A DNA stretch of 64,000 nucleotides from Anthopleura xanthogrammica (lineage: Eukaryota > Cnidaria > Anthozoa > Actiniaria > Actiniidae), in NCBI GenBank assembly GCA_964019055.1, contig OZ025207.1:23938617-24002616 (forward strand), in the 5' to 3' direction. The notes below the pieces were generated by a model. The model was not told the DNA's origin and made no database searches. It worked only from the letters and a program-made list of their open reading frames with translations. Both the position numbers and the translations under genes were made by a program. Positions 50,301-58,719 of the stretch are shown here, in pieces (the stretch's first letter is position 1; each line of letters starts with the position of its first letter).

Positions 50301-53300
50301 AACAACTGACACGATATCCTGATATTGACCTTTTAGACGTCGTGACGTGTTTTCTTATTCTTATGACCTTGAACTAGCCCTGTTTTTACTTCGCCGTATT
50401 AGCGACACTGAACGCAAAGGAAGACGTAAGCTGATCGATGTAACAAATCATTACATCCTTATCCTTGATGAGCCTGTATCTATTATTACATAGACACTTG
50501 CTCAAGATTACTTAACTTTTGAACTTGACAACTCTGGAACGTGTTTGTGGTCTTTGCTGATAAAAAAAAAAAATCAAAATTTTTGTTCCATGAATGGAAA
50601 AAGATATTCATAAATAAATCAGCTTCCCTTATTTTTGTATGTCAATAGGGGATGCTCCGCCCGGACTCTCGACCCCTTACCCTTTGATATACCAAATTTC
50701 AGCAAAAAGTTACCCCTTTTATATACATTTTTGCCTGAAAAGGTACCCCTTTCATATACTTTTGAAGAAAAGCTACCCCTTTTTATGCCAAAATTCACAA
50801 ATTCCCACCCCTTTTCTATACCTGCGGCCTGAAAAACGTACCCCTTTCAGTGCGGAGCATCCCCTTATAGTCAATTATAGGGAGTACCCCCCCCCCCCCC
50901 CCCCCGGGGTCAATAGTAATTTCAGAGTTACACGCCATTGCCTTCAAATATTTTTTTCAATTCGAGGCATTTTGGTCAACAATACAGTAAATGTCAACCT
51001 ATCTAAAGCAATCTTTGAAGGCACATGCAATGGAGTTAAGTGAACTCTGATGTGCGTCAAAAGTCGAGTTTTCATTAATTTTCGATCAAAGTCTTAATAA
51101 AAATTAAATCTGGACTTGCAGATACTAAAGGGCATGGTCTATGTCTATGACTATGACTATGTCCTAGTGGTAAGATCGCCTAGTGCCCGCCTGAGTAGCC
51201 CGATACGTCTAGTAAGTGGGCGGGTTTTCATTCGGTGTTTCTAGGGTTTTCTACGGATATTTACTAGTTTTCCTCCATCCGCAAAAATAATCCTCTTAAT
51301 TCCATTTGGATCCAATGGAAGACTGAAAACCATGTACAGCCGTAAATGATAAATCCCAGGGTTTTATTCTTCGCTCGTTTGACAACCTTCCAGCAAGGCG
51401 CCAACCAGACTGAAACAAGAATATAATTAATAAAAAAACTATAACTCCACTTCATATTCTTTTTTCTTCAGAAAAATAGTCGAAAACACCTTGCTAGATT
51501 AGATGAGTTATATGACCCGGTATTAGTGTAATGCTTTTCGGAGATTAGTCTTTGCAAGCCTGTGATGATGACTTCAAAAGCTTTCTGCTATCAGACTTCA
51601 AAATCCATCAAAATAATTACTTCTTTCAGGATTAGAATTTGGATTATGGTAGATTAGAATTGCTATCAAAGGAGAGTGTTGTTCATATTTTCTTATTATA
51701 ATGAGAAAAAAACAGCTTTTTGAGTCTATTAACGCACTACGTAATTCCAATGTTTTTTTAAGAAGCAGAAAAAAACATCACGTGTTTATGCTTCTAGATT
51801 CTTCTTTTAATTCTGCTAATTGAGGAGAGCTCTTTCGGTACGTTTAAATTCGCCGGTAATATGAGACAAATACTCGTAATAATGCTAAGGTTTTTCAATA
51901 GCTGGAAGGAGCTGGAAGAAAAAGTAGTCATAATAGTCTTACTAGGACCAAAGCTTGGCTGCTTTATCAACACAGAGATATTTAAGGGCACAACATGATC
52001 TCTGTACACAACGTACACCAGCAATGCCTACTCATTTCGAAAAGGTCCAGTGTAAAGTGATAGAAAAGAACAGCTGGGACACTGGTTTCGTGACCGGCTC
52101 TGCTCAAGGCCATTTCCTTTATTCCGGCGTTCGTCTAAGAGAAAAAAATTTATCTGTTATGATAAGAAAACAAAACAAATAAGCTAGGCTAGCTGATTTG
52201 AAAGCGAATACCACAGGAATCCCAAACTCGATATTGAGCTTATGTTATTGTTGGTCATGTATGATGAGACTTCTAAACCACAGTAATCCCAATATCAGTA
52301 TTTATCCCACGCCATAGAAAATACAGCCAATCAGACAGCAGGGAAGCCGTTGTATATATTCGTCGGTATTTCTCTCTTCATTCCCATCATGCACTGCGCG
52401 TTGAATCTACGCATTTGTATTTTCTATGGTGTGGGATAAAATGGTTATACAATGGTTTCTCGAGGCATATACCGTGAATATCCCACTCGTCAGTTGTAAA
52501 TTTCTTCATATACACACTCGCCTAAAGGCTCGTGTGTATACTAGAAACTACAAGTGACTCGTGGGATATTCCGCGGTATACTACTTGAAACAATTGTATA
52601 ACTAGTATTTAGCTTCGATGTACAACAGTCAGAGGTATTGCAGATTTAGTATGACGAGAAAACTAGTTCGTGGTGCAGATGTGCCGTGCCGTGAGAATGC
52701 CGTGTTCGAGCATTTTAATTGGATAAGCAATAATATCGCACGATGTGATTGGGTCAAAGGATGTCATCAATTCTGTGCCGTACGCTAACAGCGTGGCCCC
52801 GGCGTTGTCGTGCGTGCACCGTGTACATGTGTGATGTGCCGTTACCGTTGCCGTGCCGTTTTACGAAATCTACGAAACCTACTCTACCAAGCGCGCGAAT
52901 GCACGCACGCACACCACTCGTGTGGACTATAATAATGGTGCGCTGTCAAATCATAGGCGCATTTAGCCTCATATATAGACCTTTTTAAATAAACCCTACG
53001 ATGCCTTGTTTTCCGCGTTTGACGCGTCAAATTTATTCTTTTGAATTAAAAAAAATAAATAGATGAAATTAACATGAGAATATTGACGTCAAACGCAGAA
53101 AATAAATCATTGTAGGGTTTATTAAAATATATTTTTATATCGAATAACTCAGCTATTTTCATCACAATTAGGACTTTTTTAATATTATCGCTATCGGTGT
53201 TCCCATTCCTATTTAAGTGTTTACCGTCGGTTTATTCACTTATTCTTAAAAATAGAATATTTGCTGAGGGTAAAATAACTAATGTAGTCGGGTTTTTTGT

Positions 53301-56300
53301 CGGGTTCTTATTTCTAAGAGCTCGAAGAACTAAAAACGAAACTATAATAAAATGTATAGATCCCGAGGGGTTTGTTTCGGCCGGCGTTATGAGACATGTA
53401 CTATTAATGATTACGCACTAGTAGTTGTAGTGTTGTTGTCTATACCTAACTGTCTGTCTGTCTGTCTTTCTAGCTGTCTGACTGTCTGTCTGCCTGTCCG
53501 TCTGTCTGTCTGTCTGTGTGTCGTCTGTGTGTCCGTCTGTGTGTCCATGGAGTCAGTGTGTCTGTCTGTTTATGTGTGTCCGTCTGTCTGTCCGTCTGTC
53601 TGTCTGTCTGTGTGTGTCCGTCTGTATGTCCGTCTGTCTACCGGTACACATTCTTCAGATTTTTCTGATTAGTTTACATGTCGGTAATCTCGAAGGCGCA
53701 GACACACGGTGCTGCATTGCGCGCAATATTGCAGGCGATGTTGCTGAAGTAGGATCGTTTTCTACTTCAGCAACATTCCGTGCAGCAAATTGGTCGTATG
53801 ACATGGCTCGCAAAAACTGATTGCCTACAACATTGTGCGCAATGTTGCACCGTGTGTCGGTCCGTATACCTTAATATTAACTAACACTATTATATGTTCC
53901 TCTATTTTTAGGTCTTTTGTCTTCAACCAAACTAACCAATCACAATCCAGCATTCCCGCAGAATTAATCACCATGGTAACCATGAACCAATGGTTGCACC
54001 TCAGCGTCAGGATACACGATACCAAAGTATCGTACACACTACTGGGAAGACTTAATAACTTTACTGGAACACTCAATCATGTGACTGGATTTGGAGTCAT
54101 TTATGTTGGTGGGGTTCCTGTGGCGTGGTCTGAGAATGTGGAAAAAAGTTTTCAAAATTTTACGGGTTATATGAAGGAATTGCTTGTCGAGTGTAAAGCA
54201 AATGCATCTGATTCAGCATTGGTATATTCTGCTGTTAAAAGCGCCTCGTTTCGTTGTTATGGAACATGTAATTTGTCAAGAACAATAAGAACAAATCGGG
54301 GGGAAAGTATTCCTATTTCTAAACCTTTTTCAACTTCAAGAAAATCTCCACCACCTACATATACCACGGATTTTATACCAAAAAAGCCAAAGATAAGCAA
54401 CACAGCAAACACGACTCAAAGACTGGGTTTTCTAAATGATTCTTTAGAAGTGAATAAGATAGATAAAGTGATGACTAACTCTAAGAGATCGCCTGCCCAA
54501 AACACCGCAAATGTTTCAGGGATCGCAAAAATCTACAAAGTGACTGTTATCTTGATAATCGTTCTCTTCGCGGCTGTTTTGTTGTATGTGTTGGGGATGA
54601 TAGTCAAGAATAAGGTTCAGCAGTACCGTGCGAAACTTCATGAAGAACGACAGCTTGATATGAGGAGGAGTAGTGATGAGTGTCTTGGAGGTGGAGGTGC
54701 TGAAGATAGGAACTCATTCCATTCAAATCGGACCTCTAATTTGTGCGACATAGAAACAGGAATTAATATCAACGAACAGCAAACTAACAGATTTTGGCGG
54801 GAACGAGGGGAGAGGTTGACCGTGCAAGGTAACGAACTGCGCATGTCAGCATCGACCCAATCACTGATGTCAAATGTAAATGATATGGAAAGTGCCAATC
54901 AAGTGAAGTTTTGGCGGGAAGGAACGAAAAAAGGGATTCAAAAGCATATGTCGTCGTCGACGCATTCGTTAAGTTCTCGGCGCAGTAGTGCTCCTGTGTG
55001 TGAGAGCAGCTTATTTGTGACTCCTCGACTGTTGAGAAAACGCGAGGGAATGCCTTCTAAAGAGATTCCTCGTGTCCTCCTGACATGCACACAAGACGAA
55101 AAAGTGGTCATCAAGCGAGAGAATCCACTCAAAAGTATCCATGGAAGAGCTACTAACACTTTCATTAACATCAATGGAAAAATGCCAGACAAAACCATGA
55201 AGGAACGAAGCAATGAACAGGAAGGAATGAAAAGCAGAGAAGGCAAATATAAAAGCTTCAAAAATGCTGATAAAATTCAAGAAATTGAGGTCAAACCAAA
55301 CGCAAATGCAGGGAAAATGTCGTACAAATGGGCTTACATTCGCGCAGACTCTGAGACCGAGTGCAGCGAGAACGAAAGAGCGAGGCAATCTAGCAAAACA
55401 AACAGATGTTTTGATGCAACTTTCAGGCCATGTTCTCTACGAATCCTGGAGACAAATGAATCCGAGGAAGAAGAAGAAACGTGTAATAACAAGAACAAAA
55501 ACTATGATGAATTTCAGACTTTTAGATGCAGAAGCAGTGACAACATTTGTCGAGGAGGCGAAACGATGAAAATTTCTTATGATCCTTGTCTAAGTTCAAG
55601 TCAGGGTGAACGATTGGTGTGTTTTGGGATTCATTCCGCGTCTTCTGATCCAAGTGTTGTTTCTTCATCCCGAGCCAATCTTATGTGTGATTGCTCAATA
55701 CAGCAACGACATCACAGCAGTTATCATGATACTGCTTCTGTTGGCTCCGAATGGAACTCCAGGCAGCATTTAGATACTTTTCTGGACAGTTTCCTGTACA
55801 ATAAAGGCTTCCCTGCAGACATAAAGAATGGAAATTGCACCAGTCACTTGCAAGAAAATGATAGACATCGAAGTAAACAAACTCAACTTGACAACAGCCA
55901 GAGTTTTATGAAGACCAGCGTTCGAACGGATATCAAACTGTTGGCAGACAGTAAAAAAGTGAACGTGCCCGAGGTTCAGTCGCCACCTCCTCCACCACCG
56001 CTACCGCCATCTTCATTACAAGTGCAGCAAAAGAGGCGACAACAACTGCAGCTAATTCAGCTACCGTCTTTAGTCATCTCAAAAGAAGAGCAAATCGACC
56101 AACAAAATAATGTCATTGGGCAAAGAGGTCGCCTCTTGCGACAACCCAAAGTTGACTTCACCATTCCACGGCCTCACTCAAGTTGTAACTTCACAAGAAC
56201 GGATGATGACGAGGATTTGTGCCATCCAATCAGAATGACCCACGCGTCTTCATGTGATTCGATCCCTCGATGGGTTGTCACGCCAGCCTCGTCAAAAAAC

Positions 56301-56912
56301 AGTAAGGAATCTGTGGACGACAGCACATGCGCACAGCAAAATAAGGCTCGTTCTCAACAAGGAGTAAACGGAACGAAAACTCAAGGATGTGAAAAACGAA
56401 TGCTGTTAAAGTCACGTGACGTTCCTGTTGCTAATAGCAACGGACTCGATAACAGCGCTCAACGAACTAAGATCTCTACTCCGCAAATAGCAAGAGAAAC
56501 AAATACCTATGCTTTTAAAAAGCCTTTGCCGGACAGCTCACCTGACTTCCCTGTTGTTAGTAGCAACGGTGTCAAGAATCCATGGATTTTAAGGCCAAAT
56601 GTATTGTCAAAGAAGAATGAACATGGAATTCAAAGGAAGGTTTTTCACACCAAACACCAGGGGAATCGATGGCATCCACGACAGGGAGCAAAACCAAAGT
56701 CATCTCTTATAGATACAGCCAATAATAAAGATGACGAAGGAGGAGAAAGGAAAGTTTGGAAGCGTAGTTCTTGGACAAGTGGGAATCGCCCGAGTGAGTT
56801 TGAGCTCGCTTTGAAGGGGACAGTACCCGTGAAGAGGCCACCGAGTAACGCGAGTGTTCTTTTAAAAGTACCTGGGTCACGGACAAGACCACAAAGTGAA
56901 ACTATGTTCTAG
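35388..56912 (+). CDS. Single-LamG membrane protein with long tail, two exons (35388-35665, 53912-56912), 1092 aa
   Basis: Tandem paralogue of the preceding gene. Exon 1 ends TTTAAG before GTAAGG; exon 2 follows CTATTTTTAG. The phase-2 join makes Arg93 at the same LamG site as in the neighbour. Exon 1 encodes a signal peptide (about 1-21) and the first LamG half ([23 protein letters not shown]). Exon 2 completes LamG (to about 187) and gives a CYGTC element, a stalk to about 300, one helix (about 301-324, [20 protein letters not shown]) and a 768-residue cytoplasmic tail. There is no second LamG, EGF or fibrinogen-like domain. The tail has two related motifs (FWRERG...SASTQSLMS about 387-413, FWREGT...SSSTHSLSS about 426-447), [10 protein letters not shown] at about 783 (SH3/EVH1/profilin-type ligand), many basic Ser-rich stretches, and ends ETMF, a PDZ-ligand form. 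The exon pairing over 18 kb is inferred from phase, homology and the neighbour; extra exons in between cannot be excluded. Confidence 0.82.
35860..35935 (-). mobile_element. tRNA-Val-like relic (tRNA pseudogene or SINE head)
   Basis: On the minus strand: an anticodon arm like tRNA-Val (ACCTAACACGAAGG, anticodon AAC) followed by GTGAGTTCGAATCCTGGC, a good T-arm/B-box. The D-arm side (AAGCTAGAGAGATAGCTT) is degraded and no 5' acceptor strand pairs with the 3' one, so this is not a working tRNA gene. Confidence 0.6.
36040..36480. repeat. Diverged tandem/inverted repeat with GCAACAA and TGCGCG words
   Basis: Two direct units with a 134-bp offset (TTCTACTCTCTGC at 36151 and 36285, followed by GCGCGGGGTAATAATACG-like text). 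Ends resemble inverse copies (AACAACAAAATATTGTTGCG against ACAATATTTTGTTGTTGTGC). Probably an old foldback with a duplicated core. Confidence 0.6.
37099..37365. mobile_element. Foldback element, 267 bp
   Basis: ATACACGCATCAAGCATTCC ... TGCTCAGGGGATTAAAAAGT at the left and the inverse ACTTTTTAATCCCCTGAGCA ... GGAATGCTTGATGCGTGTAT at the right. Arms are about 85 bp, with an AT-rich loop. Confidence 0.9.
37371..37700. repeat. First copy of a 330-bp direct repeat (second at 39645-39975)
   Basis: ATAGCAGTACTTCATCCGAT, CAGGTCTGCCCATAGGCAAA, GATTACCGAGCATTAAGATA and ACGTGACGTATGAATCTTCG recur in the same order 2.27 kb downstream with few changes. No coding content is recognised; a segmental duplication or two copies of one element. 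Confidence 0.85.
38335..38560. repeat. 57-bp tandem repeat, four units
   Basis: Same unit as 16070-16414 (CTGGGCTGATCTAAGTCAGG, CATGGCTAACTCACAGA); the second unit carries a short insertion (TAGCTGGTGAGGG). No SINE body is adjacent. Confidence 0.88.
38860..39015 (-). mobile_element. tRNA-derived SINE, minus strand, truncated at the 3' end
   Basis: Inverse of the SINE: body (GGAGAAAAACCGGAGAGCCC, GGAGAAAAACCCTCGAAG), then B-box inverse GGGGCTCGAACTTGGG and A-box inverse region GTGAGAGGCGAGCGCTCTAA. It has no 57-bp tail. Confidence 0.75.
39645..39975. repeat. Second copy of the 330-bp direct repeat
   Basis: Counterpart of 37371-37700; same order of words with scattered substitutions. Confidence 0.85.
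41014..41156 (+). ncRNA. U4: U4 spliceosomal snRNA
   Basis: A full-length U4 RNA of about 143 nt. It starts AGCTTTGCGCAGTGGCATTA, the region that pairs with U6. The 5' stem-loop and kink-turn follow (CCAGTGAGGTCTATCCGAGG), then GCTGATTGAAAACTTTTCCC, the central stem GACGACTTGCAATACAGTCG, an Sm site AATTTTTGA at 41129-41137, and a short 3' hairpin (GGCC TGAATAA GGCC). In the 5' stem, ACCG pairs with CGGT where the common animal form (as I recall it) has ATCG with CGAT. This paired change argues for a working gene. It lies in the sense direction inside the large intron and should use its own PSE-type promoter upstream (about 40955-40975), which I cannot define by eye. Confidence 0.95.
41268..41725. 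repeat. 92-96-bp tandem repeat, about 4.5 units
   Basis: Units contain CACGGTGTTCAGCTTACCTA, TAACCCATCATATTCTATGC and CACAGCTCAGACTAGTTTAC. The 134-codon frame at 41300-41704 is a by-product. It begins about 110 bp after the U4 gene. Confidence 0.9.
41730..43200. other. Intron sequence; one weak minus-strand exon candidate
   Basis: Mostly AT-rich and featureless. At 42580-42720 (minus) a frame reads [20 protein letters not shown] and [12 protein letters not shown] followed by a GTATTT donor-like site, which could be a first exon. No partner exon or family was found. Confidence 0.25.
43208..43966 (-). CDS. Rab-like small GTPase, intronless, without a prenylation motif (252 aa)
   Basis: A complete Ras-superfamily GTP-binding domain in one ORF: P-loop GDPGVGKTS (47-55), switch I Thr72 in [14 protein letters not shown] (95-102, catalytic Gln99 kept), NKTD (153-156) and ETSAK (182-186). 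[19 protein letters not shown] is Rab-typical, nearest by eye to the Rab19/30/43 group. Differences: the Phe after GVD is Ile, the Trp before DTAGQE is Thr (two of the three residues of the usual effector triad), and the C-terminus ends TALLAQN with no cysteine to prenylate. The N-terminal extension is long; Met34 ([10 protein letters not shown]) would give a normal Rab start. It lies antisense in the neighbour's intron and lacks introns, so it may be an old retrocopy kept open by selection. A relative with another membrane anchor, or an unseen 3' exon, is also possible. Confidence 0.88.
   Translation of the reverse strand: MGVTCDIKEANSSEKTPIFHSSNPYVSMKESTSMDDCKYSFKVLVIGDPGVGKTSLIRRFTKGYFCENNSSTVGVDIGTRILDIHGDRVKLQCTDTAGQEKFRGLTQSYYRSADAVILVFDITNRGTFASIPQWLVNVQRYAAKNVMKVLVGNKTDLKGASRKVSTRSAANLAEFEDLLYLETSAKWDDNVEILITELAEQLRENAKSKSRVDSNDNCQNSGATGLLKMGLHRIRESLNNRDPASTALLAQN
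43967..47440. other. Intron sequence with a 120-140-bp tandem repeat at 45510-45850
   Basis: 45510-45850 holds three diverged tandem units built on CTATTTCTAGGGTCA, AAGAAATTGTCTT, a T-run and ACAAAGGAATCAATAT, with offsets of 120 and 139 bp. The remainder is AT-rich with only short frames. Confidence 0.6.
47455..48490. repeat. Giant GGAT/GAAT microsatellite
   Basis: A pure GGAT core of about 820 bp (47640-48460, about 205 units) with mixed GGAT/GAAT flanks. It is in the same orientation as the 26003-26641 array and also in the intron of a LamG gene. The long peptide frames on both strands are artefacts. Confidence 0.97.
48500..49540. other. Intron sequence, nothing recognised
   Basis: AT-rich; no ORF, repeat or RNA gene that I can support. 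Confidence 0.35.
49555..49745. repeat. AAAC/AAAG microsatellite
   Basis: Imperfect AAAC repeats with AAAG and ATAC variants. Minus-strand frames rich in CLFVCLF come from it. Confidence 0.9.
50641..50880. mobile_element. Short inverted-repeat element, about 240 bp
   Basis: Ends TCAATAGGGGATGCTCCGC and the inverse GCGGAGCATCCCCTTATAGT (with a 2-base insertion). Internal units repeat TACCCCTTTTATATAC-like text. A C18 run follows at 50888-50905. Confidence 0.78.
51160..51320 (+). mobile_element. tRNA-derived SINE, plus strand
   Basis: A head fragment CTAGTGGTAAGATCGCCTAG, then the body (AGGGTTTTCTACGGATATTT, AGTTTTCCTCCATCCGCAAA) and an AATTCCATTTGGATCCAAT tail. The body's tail is close to that of the copy at 27225. 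Confidence 0.7.
51321..52300. other. Intron sequence, nothing recognised
   Basis: Short frames only (up to 76 codons) and no repeats I can name. Confidence 0.35.
52305..52442. mobile_element. Foldback element, about 138 bp
   Basis: TTATCCCACGCCATAGAAAA at the left and the inverse TTTTCTATGGTGTGGGATAA at the right; arms about 30 bp. Confidence 0.82.
52444..52603. mobile_element. Near-palindromic foldback, about 160 bp
   Basis: Almost the whole element folds on itself. GTTATACAATGGTTTCTCGA matches the inverse near 52580-52602, ATATCCCACTCGTCAGTTGT matches ACAAGTGACTCGTGGGATAT, and ACACACTCGCC matches GGCTCGTGTGT across a 4-base loop. Confidence 0.88.
52980..53130. mobile_element. Foldback element, about 150 bp
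   Basis: AATAAACCCTACGATGCCTT, then TTTTCCGCGTTTGACGCGTC at the left. The inverse GACGTCAAACGCAGAAAATA, then AATCATTGTAGGGTTTATT, lies at the right. Confidence 0.85.
53450..53640. repeat. CTGT/CCGT microsatellite
   Basis: Degenerate TGTC repeats with TGTG and CCGT variants, in the intron 270 bp before exon 2 of the single-LamG gene. Confidence 0.9.
53700..53865. mobile_element. Foldback element just upstream of a splice acceptor
   Basis: CACACGGTGCTGCATTGCGC matches the inverse GCGCAATGTTGCACCGTGTG, and an inner pair TTGCTGAAGTAG / CTACTTCAGCAA folds too. It ends about 45 bp before the AG of exon 2. Confidence 0.88.
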
Positions 56913-56943
56913 AACTATCATTGGCCTTTTCAGTGACCACTGA

Positions 56944-57083
56944 TAGACCCCTTGCAGCACGTCGGAATGCAGCTCAATTTGGAGGGCAAAACACTGAATA
57001 GGTACCAATTCTCAGGAGATTGAAATTCTTTTGTTTTGCCCTCCAAATTGAGCTGCTTTGACGTCGCGTACAAGGGGCCTACT
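56944..57083. mobile_element. Family A foldback element in the presumed 3' UTR
   Basis: Begins 31 bp after the stop codon of the single-LamG gene (TAGACCCCTTGCAGCACGTC ... ACAAGGGGCCTA). The core is intact. No AATAAA is visible shortly downstream, so the 3' UTR probably runs through it. Confidence 0.9.
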
Positions 57084-57294
57084 CGTACACATTAGCATAC
57101 ATGTGGATATAAATGGTTGTAACTTACTCAAAAAAGTTCTTTCTAAAACTGGTTTAAAAATGGCATATAAATTGTGGAGATTTCAGCTAAAAAAATATGT
57201 TCCCTTCTGCGAAAAGACTGAGTTATATTAGCTGTTTTTCTATGGAATTTCTAAACAGAGCGGTAAGTTGTAGTTCTTGTATTGCCAACTACCG

Positions 57295-57889
57295 TAGACC
57301 TCTTTAGCATCGCCGCGTAATGTTTCCCATTTCAGACCACGTGTCATTTCTTGAAAATACAGTGTAACACCCCGTCAAAACGAATGCGTTTTTTCTCGAA
57401 AACGCGTGCACTTTTCAATGCGTTTTGGTCTTGCGCGTCCATACTATCGATCGAAAACGCTGAACGTTCTCCTCCAAAACGCTTTCCAGAGTGAAGAAAT
57501 TTGAAAACGGAGGCCTATCGTATACCCCTTTTCCATATCGAGCAAGGGACTGGGTACGAGTGTGAAAAACTATTTTGATTATGGTTCCAGAAAAAAATAA
57601 CCCCATCACATGGGAGAGTAACCTAGTATAAGCTGTTTGACCAAGTTTCAGAACGTTTGGCTAAATAGAAAAAACATTATGCGCATCCATGCAAACTTTG
57701 CCAAAATTACAAAGAAATGTAGTGTCCAAAACGTCCTTCCAAACCATACATTTTTTGTATTCCCAAAAAATTTTGTTTTGATGCATTTTCGGTGATATAT
57801 GAAAATGGAGCGTTCGAAAACGCATTAGTGTAGACAGGGCCTAAGATATTTTCTTCATCTTAAAAAAAAGAAATGATACTCTGGGGAAT
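57295..57889. mobile_element. Family B element split by a 500-bp insertion
   Basis: The left part of B (TAGACCTCTTTAGCATCGCC to ACGTGTCATTTCTTGAAAAT) stops at about 57357. A short right-part piece (AAAGAAATGATACTCTGGGG) resumes at 57867. The intervening DNA holds several GAAAACGC / GCGTTTTC words and ends CATTAGTGTAGACAGGGCCT, typical of another short element. Confidence 0.72.
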
Positions 57890-58030
57890 AGACCTCTTCG
57901 GCTTGGGGGTAATGTTTTCCCATTACAGACCATGTGTCATTCTCTTGAGAATAAGATTCTTTGAGTTGTATCCATATTCATGTGTCTTCTCATGCGCAAC
58001 CGTTAAACAACGAAATGGTACTCTGGGGAA
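57889..58030. mobile_element. Family B element, right arm missing
   Basis: TAGACCTCTTCGGCTTGGGG ... GTTGTATCCATATTCATGTG ... ACAACGAAATGGTACTCTGG, then broken where the next foldback starts. Confidence 0.85.
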
Positions 58031-58205
58031 TTCCAGGTCAAGATAATGTCCTGTATAATACGAATGAGCCAAAAAAATCCGTAAATAATGCACCAGAACA
58101 TTTTTTTCCGCGCGCGCCTTTGTTTTCCAATATAATTCCCCTATGGTATTCTATGTGTGGATTGGTGTCAATATAATTTAATTATCAAATTATCTTGACC
58201 TGGAA
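58031..58205. mobile_element. Foldback element with CCAGGTCAAGATAAT ends and AATT flanks
   Basis: CCAGGTCAAGATAAT (58033) and the inverse ATTATCTTGACCTGG (to 58203), each flanked by AATT, a likely target duplication. It interrupts the family B copy. Confidence 0.85.
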
Positions 58206-58209
58206 TTAA

Positions 58210-58705
58210 AAAAGTTAATTAAACGCGATTTTTTTCCTATTTTCTTTTACTTATCTAAATTGGGCTCCCTGTGGTTCAAGGTTATGGAAACGAAGGACAT
58301 TTCTATCAGATTTAATTAAAACCTCCTCCATGGTCGATGATTCTATTGTGCTCTCATTAAATATTCACGGCTTTTTATCAGTCTATAAGGGGAATGAGCT
58401 TGTAGATTACTTTATTTACCGATTTTTTTCAGTTGCAATAATCCAAATCAACAGTTACATAAAAGTTCTTGATACTATAAAAATACTTTATTTAATTCTA
58501 AAAATTTTAATAACCTTGTACATCTAAACAGTATAAATATTTATCGAAGTAACAATATTTGTATTATGATCATCCGGGTGAATGTAGTACAGTATAAAGT
58601 CAACAATAACAACAACTGATATTTTTGGATCAAGTTGTTCATCATAAAATGGCTTCCAAGAGGGAGGCTGACTCATCTGAACTCATTAGACTGAAGCTGA
58701 GTGAT
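58210..58705. other. Spacer, nothing recognised
   Basis: AT-rich; one 65-codon frame (58330-58527) without family features. Confidence 0.35.
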
Positions 58706-58719
58706 GGAGTATATGGTGT

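Larger units (their letters stand above)
35666..53911 (+). other. 18.2-kb intron of the single-LamG gene (phase 2)
   Basis: GT at 35666 and AG at 53910-53911. It contains a U4 snRNA gene, an antisense Rab-like ORF, the second giant GGAT array, SINEs and a cluster of foldbacks near its 3' end. Confidence 0.75.

Noticed and set aside
50212..50322. Histone-like basic mini-ORF ([14 protein letters not shown])
   Set aside because: Only 36 codons and no match to a histone tail order; basic text alone is not enough.
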